Origin: JAZSNA01 sp045536135 | GTDB lineage: Bacteria; Pseudomonadota; Alphaproteobacteria; CAAHEQ01; UBA3637 | Reading direction: 5' to 3' | Length of the DNA: 16,730 nt | NCBI GenBank assembly: GCA_045536135.1 | Contig: JAZSNA010000017.1 | Span: 1-16,730 of the forward strand | Shown: positions 6,523 through 13,657 of the stretch, piece after piece | Layout: every line of letters begins with the position of its first letter | Position numbering within the stretch: position 1 is the stretch's first letter | Program-made: the position numbers and the translations under genes | Notes under the pieces: generated by a model | Told to the model about the DNA's origin: nothing | Seen by the model: the letters and a program-made list of their open reading frames with translations, nothing else | Databases searched by the model: none

Positions 6523-6711
6523 TTAACGCTCGTTTTGTTGTGTTTCTCGAGCCCTTATTTTTTGAACAATCTTTTTAACCCCCGTCACCGGCAAAACGAT
6601 AATCTCACTCAAAATAATGGCAAATTCAATCATATTTCTTTGACTTTCGGTTTCCACCTTTATCAAACCGGCTTTTTCATATTCAGCACTTTTTTCACGA
6701 ATTGTTTTCAT
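6523..6711 (-). CDS. Hypothetical 62-residue protein with one hydrophobic segment
   Basis: I do not recognise this protein. It has a charged N-terminus, a hydrophobic stretch at 27-45 (MIEFAIILSEIIVLPVTGV) interrupted by Glu and Pro, and a basic then polar C-terminus, so it may associate with the membrane. The open frame continues upstream to 6747, but the ATG at 6711 is preferred because AAGGAGA lies 7 nt before it; the upstream ATG has none. It starts 1 nt after the stop of the nucleotidyltransferase gene (TAA-A-ATG), so the two are co-transcribed and probably translationally coupled. It ends just before the shared terminator. Confidence 0.7.
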   Translation of the reverse strand: MKTIREKSAEYEKAGLIKVETESQRNMIEFAIILSEIIVLPVTGVKKIVQKIRARETQQNER

Positions 6712-6712
6712 T

Positions 6713-7198
6713 TTATCTCTCCTTTTGTTGTGGAGCGATTTTATCACACTTTTCGTTTTTTGTCAAGTTATTCTCCCACTTTTCCAAAATCCACGAAGAC
6801 GAGTTCGCTTTATAATCACCACCGACACCAAAAGCTAAATCCACGTGACATTCCAAACAAACGGCATTTTCACGAATATTATCGGATTTTCGATCACCAC
6901 CGTTGGCAAAAACCAAATGAGCATCCGGATACTTTTGACGCACTTTTCGAATACCATCCGAAGCTGAATTATCCGTATCATCAAAAGACATGACCTCTAT
7001 CACACCTTTTAAATTTTCACAAATTGTAGAACGTGTTTTAAATGATTGAAAGGCTTTTCCCTTTTTTCGTATTAACCAATCATCCGAATTAACCAAAACA
7101 ATCACACCATCCGAAGCTGAAGCCGATGCTTTTATCATCTCAACATGACCTTCGTGAATGGGATCAAATCCGCCACTGACAATATAATAAGTTTTCAT
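6713..7198 (-). CDS. Cytidylyltransferase-like nucleotidyltransferase
   Basis: This 161-residue protein belongs to the HxGH nucleotidyltransferase superfamily (glycerol-3-phosphate cytidylyltransferase, RfaE C-domain, PPAT). The nucleotide-binding motif GGFDPIHEGH (9-18) carries H15 and H18. NSDDWLIRKKGK (37-48) holds the substrate-side basic residues, FANGGDR (97-103) is a subfamily signature, and SSSW (133-136) replaces the usual ISSTxxR. The enzyme would join a phosphorylated small molecule to CTP or ATP; the substrate cannot be told. The tail after residue 143 is polar. No Shine-Dalgarno is visible; a TATAAT box ends 7 nt before the ATG, so the message is predicted to be leaderless. It forms an operon with the 62-residue gene and is divergent from trhP. 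Confidence 0.88.
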   Translation of the reverse strand: MKTYYIVSGGFDPIHEGHVEMIKASASASDGVIVLVNSDDWLIRKKGKAFQSFKTRSTICENLKGVIEVMSFDDTDNSASDGIRKVRQKYPDAHLVFANGGDRKSDNIRENAVCLECHVDLAFGVGGDYKANSSSWILEKWENNLTKNEKCDKIAPQQKER

Positions 7199-7205
7199 AC
7201 ACCGA

Positions 7206-7234
7206 ATTATATAACGATTTTATTTGAAAAACAA
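7206..7234 (-). promoter_or_regulatory. Promoter of the nucleotidyltransferase gene, predicted leaderless
   Basis: On the minus strand TTGTTT (7234-7229), a 17-bp spacer and a perfect TATAAT (7211-7206) leave only 7 nt to the ATG. The -35 shares one base pair with the -35 of the divergent trhP promoter. Confidence 0.65.
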
Positions 7235-7252
7235 GTAAAAAAGTGATATAAA
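7224..7252 (+). promoter_or_regulatory. Promoter of trhP, predicted leaderless
   Basis: TTGAAA (7224-7229), a 17-bp spacer and TATAAA (7247-7252) end 6 nt before the ATG at 7259. No Shine-Dalgarno is present. It abuts the divergent promoter back to back. Confidence 0.65.
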
Positions 7253-7258
7253 TGTCGT

Positions 7259-8500
7259 ATGAAAAAACCAGAATTATTATTACCGGCCGGTTCGCTTGAA
7301 CGATTAAAATCAGCTTTTCTTTATGGGGCGGATGCCGTCTATGCCGGTCTTCCGTCCGTATCATTGCGGGCCAAAAGTGAGTTTAATACCGAAACATTAG
7401 CCATGGGAATTGACTATGCACACCAAATTGGGAAGAAGGTCTATTTAACCTTGAATTTGTTCACACATAACAAGGATATAGATCGTTTGAAAGAAGCGGT
7501 CAATATGCTGAAAATTTTGAAACCGGACGGTGTTATTGTTGCCGATCCAGGTGTATTTGATTACCTTAAAAATCAATGTCCGAATATTCCTTTACATATT
7601 TCAACCCAAGCCAATGTCTGTTCTTATTTAACCGTCGATTTTTGGAAAAAGCAAGGTGCTTCCTTATGTGTTTTAGGACGGGAAGTCCCCGCTTCCGAAA
7701 TGGCTGAAATTCGGAATAAATGTCCGGACATTAAACTGGAAGCATTCATTCACGGGGCAATGTGTATCAGCTATTCCGGAAGATGTCTGATGTCTAATTT
7801 TATGACGGGACGAAGTGCAAATAAAGGAAATTGCGCACATTCTTGTCGTTGGAATTATAAGGTATATATCGAGGAAGAAAAACGTCCCAATCAACTGATG
7901 GAATGGCAAGAAGATGAACGAGGTTCATACTTGATGAATTCTCGGGATTTATGCCTTCTGCCCAGATTGCCTGAGTTATTAAAAATCGGATTGGACAGTT
8001 TCAAAATAGAGGGACGAAATAAAAGCGAATATTATGTATCCGTTATTGCCCGAACATATCGCAAGGCCATAGATGATTATTTTAATAATCCGGCCACATG
8101 GACGGCGGATAAATATATTCCGGAACTTTCTACTCTTCAAAATCGGGGATATACGGTCGGTTTTTTTGACGGCAACGCCGGTCCGGAAAGCATAAATTAT
8201 GATTTTTCCGGTTCAACGGGCGATTGGCGATATGCCGGAATTATTCGAGAAATAAAAGATGACGGTTTTATCTTGGAAATCAAAAACAAATTATCCTTAG
8301 GCGACACCATAGAGATTTTATCTCCCAAAGAATTTTCGCCTATTCGCCTTGAAATCAAAGATTTTTTTGATACCAAAAATAATATGCCCATCACCACAAT
8401 GTCTTGCGGTTTTTTGGGACAATGTGTTCACATTAAAGCCAATAAAGATATTTTAAGCAAGATTGAACCGCTGACGGTATGCCGAATAAAAGTTGCTTAA
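7259..8500 (+). CDS. trhP: tRNA uridine-34 hydroxylation protein TrhP (U32 peptidase family)
   Basis: The 413-residue protein is a U32-family member of the YegQ/TrhP type, which helps make 5-hydroxyuridine at wobble position 34 of tRNAs reading NNU/NNA/NNG codons, using prephenate and an iron-sulfur cluster in E. coli. PELLLPAGS (4-12) opens the TIM-barrel-like domain. The signature HGAMCISYSGRCLMSNFMTG (165-184) and the conserved cysteines C169, C176, C192 and C232 are present (C196 too), as is SFKIEGR in the following block. It is slightly shorter than E. coli YegQ (about 450). The start has no Shine-Dalgarno but sits 6 nt after a -10 box. Its stop overlaps the stop of the convergent iron-exporter gene within TTAA. 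RlhA is a sister family and a less likely assignment. Confidence 0.9.
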   Translation: MKKPELLLPAGSLERLKSAFLYGADAVYAGLPSVSLRAKSEFNTETLAMGIDYAHQIGKKVYLTLNLFTHNKDIDRLKEAVNMLKILKPDGVIVADPGVFDYLKNQCPNIPLHISTQANVCSYLTVDFWKKQGASLCVLGREVPASEMAEIRNKCPDIKLEAFIHGAMCISYSGRCLMSNFMTGRSANKGNCAHSCRWNYKVYIEEEKRPNQLMEWQEDERGSYLMNSRDLCLLPRLPELLKIGLDSFKIEGRNKSEYYVSVIARTYRKAIDDYFNNPATWTADKYIPELSTLQNRGYTVGFFDGNAGPESINYDFSGSTGDWRYAGIIREIKDDGFILEIKNKLSLGDTIEILSPKEFSPIRLEIKDFFDTKNNMPITTMSCGFLGQCVHIKANKDILSKIEPLTVCRIKVA

Positions 8501-9384
8501 ACATCTATACCAAAGGCAAATTTGGCCAGTAATCCGATTAAAAAGGATATCAAGGCAACACTTAAACTGATGCCTGACATTTCCAAAAACTTGGGTAATA
8601 ATTTTTCACTCCGAACCACGGAAATATAAAAATTGAAAATAAAAATCAATAAAATGACAATGACGATCATACTTAATAAAGCCCATAAAAACATCTGATT
8701 CGGGAACAACAGATACGGAGCCGTTAAACAAATAACCGTAATCAAATACGCAATTCCGGTATATAAACAAGCTTTAAAGGCTTGTCGATTCCCATTCGCT
8801 CTTTCGGCTAAATAATTAGACGCCGCCATAGATAAAGTCGCTGCAATACCCGTAATAATTCCCGCCATCGCAATCAAAGTGGTATTCATCAAAACAAATG
8901 TTAATCCGGCAATTGTCCCCGTTAATTCCACCAAGGCATCATTTAACCCCAAAACCATTGCACCGATATAATTCAGACGATCTTCATCCAATATTGAAAT
9001 TAACTTTTCTTCATGAGCTTTTTCTTGAGCAACAATCCGTTCGACTTCCGGAAACTTTTTCTTCAAAGGAGACAATGAATCAATTCCCTTATATTCGTCA
9101 CCTTCCAATAATTTAATAACAAAAGTATATCCGAAAATACGATTCATTAAACAATAAAAAAACACCTTAAACATATTGGGACAAACTTTTTTTCCGGTAT
9201 ATTGTTGCCACACTTTGGCATGTTCAGCTTCTTCGACAGAAAACTTTGATAAAATTAACGCATTCTTTTTATCTTTAAGTTTTTTTGAAATTTTTTTATA
9301 TATTAAAGAACTGGTCAATTCATCCCGTTGAAAAGATAACAACATTTTTTGAATTTTAACTGATATTTTTTCTGTTTTTTTCAT
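8497..9384 (-). CDS. mbfA: Erythrin-VIT1 fusion (MbfA-like membrane-bound ferritin / iron exporter)
   Basis: This 295-residue protein has two parts. Residues 1-135 form a ferritin/rubrerythrin-like four-helix domain with candidate di-iron ligands E22, E51, E54, H55, E94, E121 and H124. Residues 138-295 are a VIT1/CCC1 transporter domain with about five membrane segments, the signature LGLNDALVELTGTIAGL (145-161) and MAASNYLAE (186-194). Such fusions, called MbfA in rhizobia, export iron from the cytoplasm and are typically under Irr control. AGAGGA upstream fixes the ATG. Its terminal TAA overlaps the TAA of trhP in a 4-bp TTAA, and no terminator lies between. The upstream hairpin belongs to dnaK. 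The metal specificity (Fe or Mn) is inferred from the family. Confidence 0.9.
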   Translation of the reverse strand: MKKTEKISVKIQKMLLSFQRDELTSSLIYKKISKKLKDKKNALILSKFSVEEAEHAKVWQQYTGKKVCPNMFKVFFYCLMNRIFGYTFVIKLLEGDEYKGIDSLSPLKKKFPEVERIVAQEKAHEEKLISILDEDRLNYIGAMVLGLNDALVELTGTIAGLTFVLMNTTLIAMAGIITGIAATLSMAASNYLAERANGNRQAFKACLYTGIAYLITVICLTAPYLLFPNQMFLWALLSMIVIVILLIFIFNFYISVVRSEKLLPKFLEMSGISLSVALISFLIGLLAKFAFGIDV

Positions 9385-9404
9385 TTTTATATCCTCTTTT
9401 CTTA

Positions 9405-9432
9405 TAATTAATTCTTTTTAAGTTAAAGTCAA
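9405..9432 (-). promoter_or_regulatory. Candidate promoter of the Er-VIT1 gene
   Basis: On the minus strand TTGACT (9432-9427) is followed after 16 bp by TAATTA (9410-9405). A better -10 (TATAAG at 9406-9401) has a 20-bp spacer, which is too long. I see no clear iron-responsive operator. Confidence 0.4.
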
Positions 9433-9436
9433 TAAA

Positions 9437-9467
9437 AAAACCGCCTGTTAAATAAACAGGCGGTTTA
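9437..9467 (-). terminator. Intrinsic terminator of dnaK
   Basis: AAACCGCCTGTT (9438-9449) and AACAGGCGGTTT (9455-9466) form a 12-bp stem with a 5-nt loop. On the minus strand it lies just after the dnaK stop and is followed by a T-run, so dnaK ends here and dnaJ is not co-transcribed. Confidence 0.88.
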
Positions 9468-9481
9468 AAAAATCTTATTTT

Positions 9482-11389
9482 TTATTTTTTAACTTCTTCA
9501 AAGTCTGCATCAATTGTGTCTTCTTTTGAAGCATCAGAAGAGGCTTGTGTTTCCGATTGAGAAGCATCTGTTTGACCTTGGGCTTGTTGTTCTTTATACA
9601 TAGCTTCGCCCAACTTCATTGAAGCATTCATCAAATCATTACATTTAGCTTCAATTGCATCCGCATCATCTCCCTCTGTCACGGATTTCAATGCGGAAAT
9701 TGCACTTTCAACCGCTGTTTTATCAGCTTCTGAAATCTTATCCCCGAAGTCTTTTAAGTTCTTTTCGGTTTGATGTATCATTGATTCTGCTTTATTTTTG
9801 GCATCAATCAATGCACGTTTTTTCTTATCAGATTCAGCATTTTCTTCGGCTTCACGAACCATTCTTTCAACTTCATCGTCTTTTAAACCGCCAGAAGCTT
9901 GAATTTTAATCGCCTGTTCTTTACCTGTCGCCTTATCTTTTGCAGATACATTAACGATACCGTTCGCATCAATATCAAATGTCACTTCAATTTGAGGCAT
10001 ACCCCGTGGAGCCGGTGGGATTCCCAATAGATCAAATTGTCCCAATAATTTATTATCCGCACACATTTCTCTTTCACCCTGGAATACACGAATCGTCACG
10101 GCAGTTTGACCATCTTCTGCAGTAGAGAAAACTTGTGATTTCTTGGTCGGGATTGTTGTGTTCCGATCAATCAAACGGGTAAATACCCCACCCAAAGTTT
10201 CAATACCCAAAGAAAGCGGTGTCACATCCAAAAGCAAAACATCCTTGACTTCACCTTTTAAAACGCCACCTTGAATAGAGGCACCCATGGCCACAACTTC
10301 ATCTGGATTAACGCCTTTATGCGGTTCACGTCCAAAGAAATCTTTAACCAATTCTTGGACAGCCGGCATACGTGTCATACCACCGACCAAGATAACTTCT
10401 GAAATATCTTCTTTTTGAATTCCGGCATCTTTTAATGCTTTTTTACACGGTTCAATCGTTCTTTTTAACAGGTCTTCAACCAAACTTTCCAATTTAGCCC
10501 GTGTTAAAGTCAAATTCAAATGTTTCGGACCCGAAGCATCCGCTGTAATAAACGGTAAGTTAATTTCTGTTTGAGTTGCCGAAGACAATTCGATTTTAGC
10601 CTTTTCAGCCGCATCTTTTAAACGTTGTAAGGCCATTTTATCTTTTCTTAAATCAATTCCGTCTGTTTTTTGGAATTCATCAGCCAAATAGTCAATAATC
10701 CGAATATCAAAATCTTCCCCACCCAAGAAAGTATCCCCATTGGTTGATTTAACTTCAAAAACACCGTCTCCGATTTCCAAAATAGACACATCGAACGTTC
10801 CGCCACCAAGGTCATAGACAACAATCGTTCCGCTTTCCTTTTTATCCATACCATAAGCCAATGCGGCTGCGGTCGGTTCATTGATAATCCGTAAAACATT
10901 TAATCCGGCAATTTTACCAGCATCTTTTGTTGCTTGACGTTGACTGTCATCAAAATAGGCCGGAACAGTAATAACGGCATCTGTCACTTTTTCGCCCAAA
11001 TAACTTTCAGCATCTTCTTTTAATTTTTGTAAAACAAACGCTGAAATTTGGGATGGAGCATATTTTTTACCTTCAACTTCAACCCAAGCATCTTTGTTAT
11101 CACCTTCAATAATTTTATACGGCACTAAATGTTTATCTTTTTCAACAACGGAATCACTGTATCTACGTCCGATTAACCGTTTAATAGCAAACAAAGTTCC
11201 TTCCGGATTTGTAATTGCCTGACGGCGAGCCGGAGACCCGACCAATTTTTCCCCTTTTGAAGTAAAGGCAACAACAGACGGTGTTGTCCGAGCGCCTTCA
11301 CGATTTTCGATAACTTTTGCATCTTTACCATCCATCATGCAGACGCAAGAATTAGTTGTACCCAAATCTATACCGATAACTTTACTCAT
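9482..11389 (-). CDS. dnaK: Chaperone protein DnaK (Hsp70)
   Basis: DnaK is the ATP-driven Hsp70 chaperone that folds and protects cytosolic proteins with DnaJ and GrpE. From the start chosen here it is 635 residues: IGIDLGTTNSC at the N-terminus, Lys70 in AIKRLIGRR, EPTAAALAYG (171-180), the phosphate-2 loop DLGGGTFD (193-200), then the substrate-binding domain, a helical lid and a Gln/Ser/Ala-rich tail ending in DADFEEVKK. The open frame extends four codons further (to 11401), but that stretch is itself the Shine-Dalgarno GGAGGG for the ATG at 11389, so the shorter start is right. It is monocistronic: its own promoter resembles the alphaproteobacterial heat-shock type, and a strong terminator follows. 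dnaJ is not in the window. Confidence 0.98.
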   Translation of the reverse strand: MSKVIGIDLGTTNSCVCMMDGKDAKVIENREGARTTPSVVAFTSKGEKLVGSPARRQAITNPEGTLFAIKRLIGRRYSDSVVEKDKHLVPYKIIEGDNKDAWVEVEGKKYAPSQISAFVLQKLKEDAESYLGEKVTDAVITVPAYFDDSQRQATKDAGKIAGLNVLRIINEPTAAALAYGMDKKESGTIVVYDLGGGTFDVSILEIGDGVFEVKSTNGDTFLGGEDFDIRIIDYLADEFQKTDGIDLRKDKMALQRLKDAAEKAKIELSSATQTEINLPFITADASGPKHLNLTLTRAKLESLVEDLLKRTIEPCKKALKDAGIQKEDISEVILVGGMTRMPAVQELVKDFFGREPHKGVNPDEVVAMGASIQGGVLKGEVKDVLLLDVTPLSLGIETLGGVFTRLIDRNTTIPTKKSQVFSTAEDGQTAVTIRVFQGEREMCADNKLLGQFDLLGIPPAPRGMPQIEVTFDIDANGIVNVSAKDKATGKEQAIKIQASGGLKDDEVERMVREAEENAESDKKKRALIDAKNKAESMIHQTEKNLKDFGDKISEADKTAVESAISALKSVTEGDDADAIEAKCNDLMNASMKLGEAMYKEQQAQGQTDASQSETQASSDASKEDTIDADFEEVKK

Positions 11390-11421
11390 TTTTCCCTCCA
11401 TTTAAAAAGTTATTTGATACA

Positions 11422-11449
11422 TATATAGATACTCTTTTTGATATGTCAA
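11422..11449 (-). promoter_or_regulatory. Promoter of dnaK with RpoH-like features
   Basis: On the minus strand TTGACA (11449-11444), a 16-bp spacer and TATATA (11427-11422) fit sigma70. The same stretch reads CTTG-N17-TCTATATATG, one base from the alphaproteobacterial heat-shock consensus as I recall it (CTTG-N17-CYTATNTNNG). No CIRCE inverted repeat is seen. Confidence 0.6.
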
Positions 11450-11479
11450 GAGGCGAAAAATATTTTTTTATAAATTATA

Positions 11480-12652
11480 TTATTTTAATAATAAAAGAAT
11501 CTGGCTACCCGTTAAATATGGGTTTGTTTGAGCAAGTTCATAAGCCGTCTGTCCATTTTTATTACGAATTGTTTTATCCGCCGAAGCTTCCAACAAAACC
11601 TGAACGATTTCCGGACGATTGGACTGAGCTGCCATCATCAAGGCCGTATTCCCCTCGGCATCCCTTTGATTAATATCAAAGTTTTTATTTAATTCCTTCA
11701 TTCCCTTTATATAACTGTCCAACATATTTTTATAAGAATTATATTTGGCAATGACGAAAAGCGGATTAAATCCACGCAATTGTTCGACCGGCATTGAAGT
11801 TTGAATAATCGATGCAATTGAAATATTCTTATTATAAGCAAAAGCAATTTCCAATGCCCGCATTCCACGATTATTTTTCAATGCGAAATCTGGACGATTT
11901 TTAATCAGTGTCTGAACAACCTTATCCGAAGTGTTAAAACCGGCCGCCATCATCAACGGTGTCCATCCGTTTTTATTTTGACGATTGATATCAGCCCCCG
12001 AATCAACAAGTAATTGAATAATTGACGGGTTATGATTATAAGCTGTAGCCATCATTAACGCATCCGATTTATTATAATCAAGTGCTTGAACATCGGCACC
12101 GGCTTCCAATAAAGTTTGAACAGCAAAAACATCATCACTTTTACGCACCAAAATCATCAAAGGAGACATTTGATTAATATCTTTTTCATTAACATTAGCA
12201 CCGGAAGCAATTTTTTGTTTAATCTGTTCCGAGGAAACATCTGAATAAATCGGAAACAAAGAAACCTTATTTGTGTGACTTGAACGAGGTGTATTTAACT
12301 TCATCGGTTTTAAAGTAGCTCTTAAAGCTGTCGGAGCCCGAGTAATCGGTTGAACTTGAAAGATATCAGAATCTTGGGATGAAGAGCTAAAAGTTCTGGC
12401 AGCACCGACTTCCATTTTTGTTTCCTGATAATTGAAAGTGACATTACTGGCCGTTGTCGTCGGAACGGGTGTTTGGATAACAGCTTCACTTTGTTCATCC
12501 GGAATGGCTGTTAAAATCGGAATTTCATTATCAACCACATGTATTTCCGAAGACAAATTCTTTTGCCATCTGGCCTTTCTGGAAAAGTAAGTATATCCAC
12601 TTAACCCGATAAAAACAAAAAACATCGTTATAAAAAAAACATTTTTCAACAC
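11480..12652 (-). CDS. Membrane-anchored ankyrin-repeat protein
   Basis: This 390-residue protein has an N-terminal hydrophobic helix (about 5-22) followed by basic residues. This is more likely a signal anchor than a cleaved peptide, and the direction of the rest (cytoplasm or periplasm) is not certain. Residues 30-130 are a low-complexity Ser/Thr/Pro-rich linker. Residues about 137-390 hold six to seven ankyrin repeats: LLEAGADVQALD (181-192), LLVDSGADIN (214-223), GWTPLMMAA (229-237), GNTALMMAA (334-342) and LLEASADKTIRNKNG (353-367) are the clearest, while 263-330 is degenerate. The start is GTG at 12652, with AAGGAG about 7 nt upstream. Ankyrin proteins mediate protein binding and are abundant in host-associated alphaproteobacteria; the partner is unknown. 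No terminator precedes the dnaK promoter, so some read-through into dnaK is possible. Confidence 0.88.
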   Translation of the reverse strand: MLKNVFFITMFFVFIGLSGYTYFSRKARWQKNLSSEIHVVDNEIPILTAIPDEQSEAVIQTPVPTTTASNVTFNYQETKMEVGAARTFSSSSQDSDIFQVQPITRAPTALRATLKPMKLNTPRSSHTNKVSLFPIYSDVSSEQIKQKIASGANVNEKDINQMSPLMILVRKSDDVFAVQTLLEAGADVQALDYNKSDALMMATAYNHNPSIIQLLVDSGADINRQNKNGWTPLMMAAGFNTSDKVVQTLIKNRPDFALKNNRGMRALEIAFAYNKNISIASIIQTSMPVEQLRGFNPLFVIAKYNSYKNMLDSYIKGMKELNKNFDINQRDAEGNTALMMAAQSNRPEIVQVLLEASADKTIRNKNGQTAYELAQTNPYLTGSQILLLLK

Positions 12653-12676
12653 TTTTAAACTCCTTTATATCGACGG

Positions 12677-12704
12677 ATTATAAAACTTTTTTTAAATAAA
12701 TCAA
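12677..12704 (-). promoter_or_regulatory. Promoter of the ankyrin gene
   Basis: On the minus strand TTGATT (12704-12699), a 16-bp spacer and a perfect TATAAT (12682-12677) precede AAGGAG and the GTG start. It is back to back with the pilin promoter. Confidence 0.55.
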
Positions 12705-12714
12705 TAATTTTTTA

Positions 12715-12743
12715 TTGACTTTCTTAATTTTTTTTTCTAGATT
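12715..12743 (+). promoter_or_regulatory. Promoter of the pilin-like gene and ftsB
   Basis: TTGACT (12715-12720), a 17-bp spacer and TAGATT (12738-12743) lie 19 nt before the ATG at 12763. The box nearly repeats the LRR-gene promoter. It lies inside the 5' extension of the open frame, which argues against the longer start. Confidence 0.65.
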
Positions 12744-12762
12744 TAAAAAAAAGGTGATAAGA

Positions 12763-13353
12763 ATGAAAAATAAAAACATTTCCGGACGCAGTCTCATTGA
12801 AATTATCGGGGTTATTTCCGTTATTGGTATTTTATCCGTCGTTGTCCTAAACGGGTATCAATTGGCGCTAACAAAAAAACAATCAAACGATTGGGTATAT
12901 GAAGTCAATTTGCGTATGAATACGGCACACCAGATGAATGATTCTTTTTCAAACGGTGCTTTTACCTTGGTGGAATTCAAAAACACCACCGGTAAAGTAT
13001 TTGAATACAACAAAACAGCAGACGGCATTACAATTACGGCATCCGGTGATGACTTAAATGCAGATATCTGTTCGGATATCCTGTCCCGCGGAATAAATGA
13101 TTATACCATTACTTCCATTCCGAATTGTGAAAATGTTCGGGAGATGACTTTTACCCAAAAACACAGCGTTGCACAATCCGGCACCGACAACGACCAACCC
13201 AATCCGGATAATAAACCGGCTTGGTGTACCAGCAATGAAGGCAACACTTATTGGACCGGGAGCCAATGTTTACTTGAAAAAACAACCGGCTGTTTTGAAA
13301 TTTCAGAAAATGGGCAAGAAAGTTTGATTGCAGACACAACCCCATGTTGGTAA
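12763..13353 (+). CDS. Type IV pilin-like (prepilin-type) secreted protein
   Basis: The 196-residue protein begins with a class III prepilin leader: a short basic head ending in Gly8, then RSLIE with Glu at mature position 5, then a hydrophobic helix to about residue 31. This is the pattern cut by PilD-type peptidases and used by pilins and pseudopilins. The C-terminal half carries several cysteines, with a Trp/Cys-rich ending (AWCTSNEGNTYW, GSQCLL, TTPCW) that may form disulfides. The frame is open from 12715, but AAGGTGAT before 12763 and the promoter inside the extension support the shorter start. ftsB begins 1 nt after its stop. No other pilus gene is in the window, so major pilin, minor pilin and pseudopilin cannot be told apart. 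Confidence 0.85.
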   Translation: MKNKNISGRSLIEIIGVISVIGILSVVVLNGYQLALTKKQSNDWVYEVNLRMNTAHQMNDSFSNGAFTLVEFKNTTGKVFEYNKTADGITITASGDDLNADICSDILSRGINDYTITSIPNCENVREMTFTQKHSVAQSGTDNDQPNPDNKPAWCTSNEGNTYWTGSQCLLEKTTGCFEISENGQESLIADTTPCW

Positions 13354-13354
13354 A

Positions 13355-13657
13355 ATGATACAAACAATCAAACAAAATCCCATTCGCTTTTTATTTCCGG
13401 CGATTTGTGTGTTTTTTTCTGTTTTTTTCGCATTTCATTTGATTATCGGCGGAAAAGGGTTATTACAACTTCAAGATATTTTACAAAAAAATAATGAGCT
13501 TTTACAAATCAAAAGAAATTTAACCATCCAACATCAAAATCTTTTAAATAAAGTCAACGCCCTATCATCCAAGGATTTGGATTTGGATCTGTTGATTGAA
13601 CATTCCCGAAAAACATTTGGCATAGCTCATTCAAGCGATACCATCATCTTTGATTAA
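13355..13657 (+). CDS. ftsB: FtsB-like septum formation initiator (DivIC family)
   Basis: FtsB is a small bitopic protein that joins FtsL and FtsQ in the divisome. The 100-residue protein has a short cytoplasmic head, a membrane helix (about 11-31), a coiled coil (36-70, with regularly spaced Leu/Ile) and the family's C-terminal block (DLDLDLLIEHSRKTFGIAHSSD), close to alphaproteobacterial FtsB. The open frame also allows a TTG at 13328, inside the pilin gene, but the ATG at 13355 is 1 nt after the pilin stop and gives the expected length. No own Shine-Dalgarno is visible, so translational coupling to the pilin gene is likely. The usual alphaproteobacterial context (eno-ftsB-pdhA) is absent. 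The last 14 bp overlap the convergent 106-residue gene. Confidence 0.85.
   Translation: MIQTIKQNPIRFLFPAICVFFSVFFAFHLIIGGKGLLQLQDILQKNNELLQIKRNLTIQHQNLLNKVNALSSKDLDLDLLIEHSRKTFGIAHSSDTIIFD

Noticed and set aside
7164..7364. Minus-strand open frame of 66 codons across the trhP start
   Set aside because: It overlaps two well-supported genes and their promoters, with no family signal or ribosome-binding site.
8898..9116. Plus-strand open frame opposite the Er-VIT1 gene
   Set aside because: Low-complexity His/Pro-rich shadow of the real minus-strand protein, without a ribosome-binding site.
12715..12762. Longer N-terminus for the pilin-like protein
   Set aside because: The extension contains the promoter and lacks a ribosome-binding site, and it would bury the prepilin leader.
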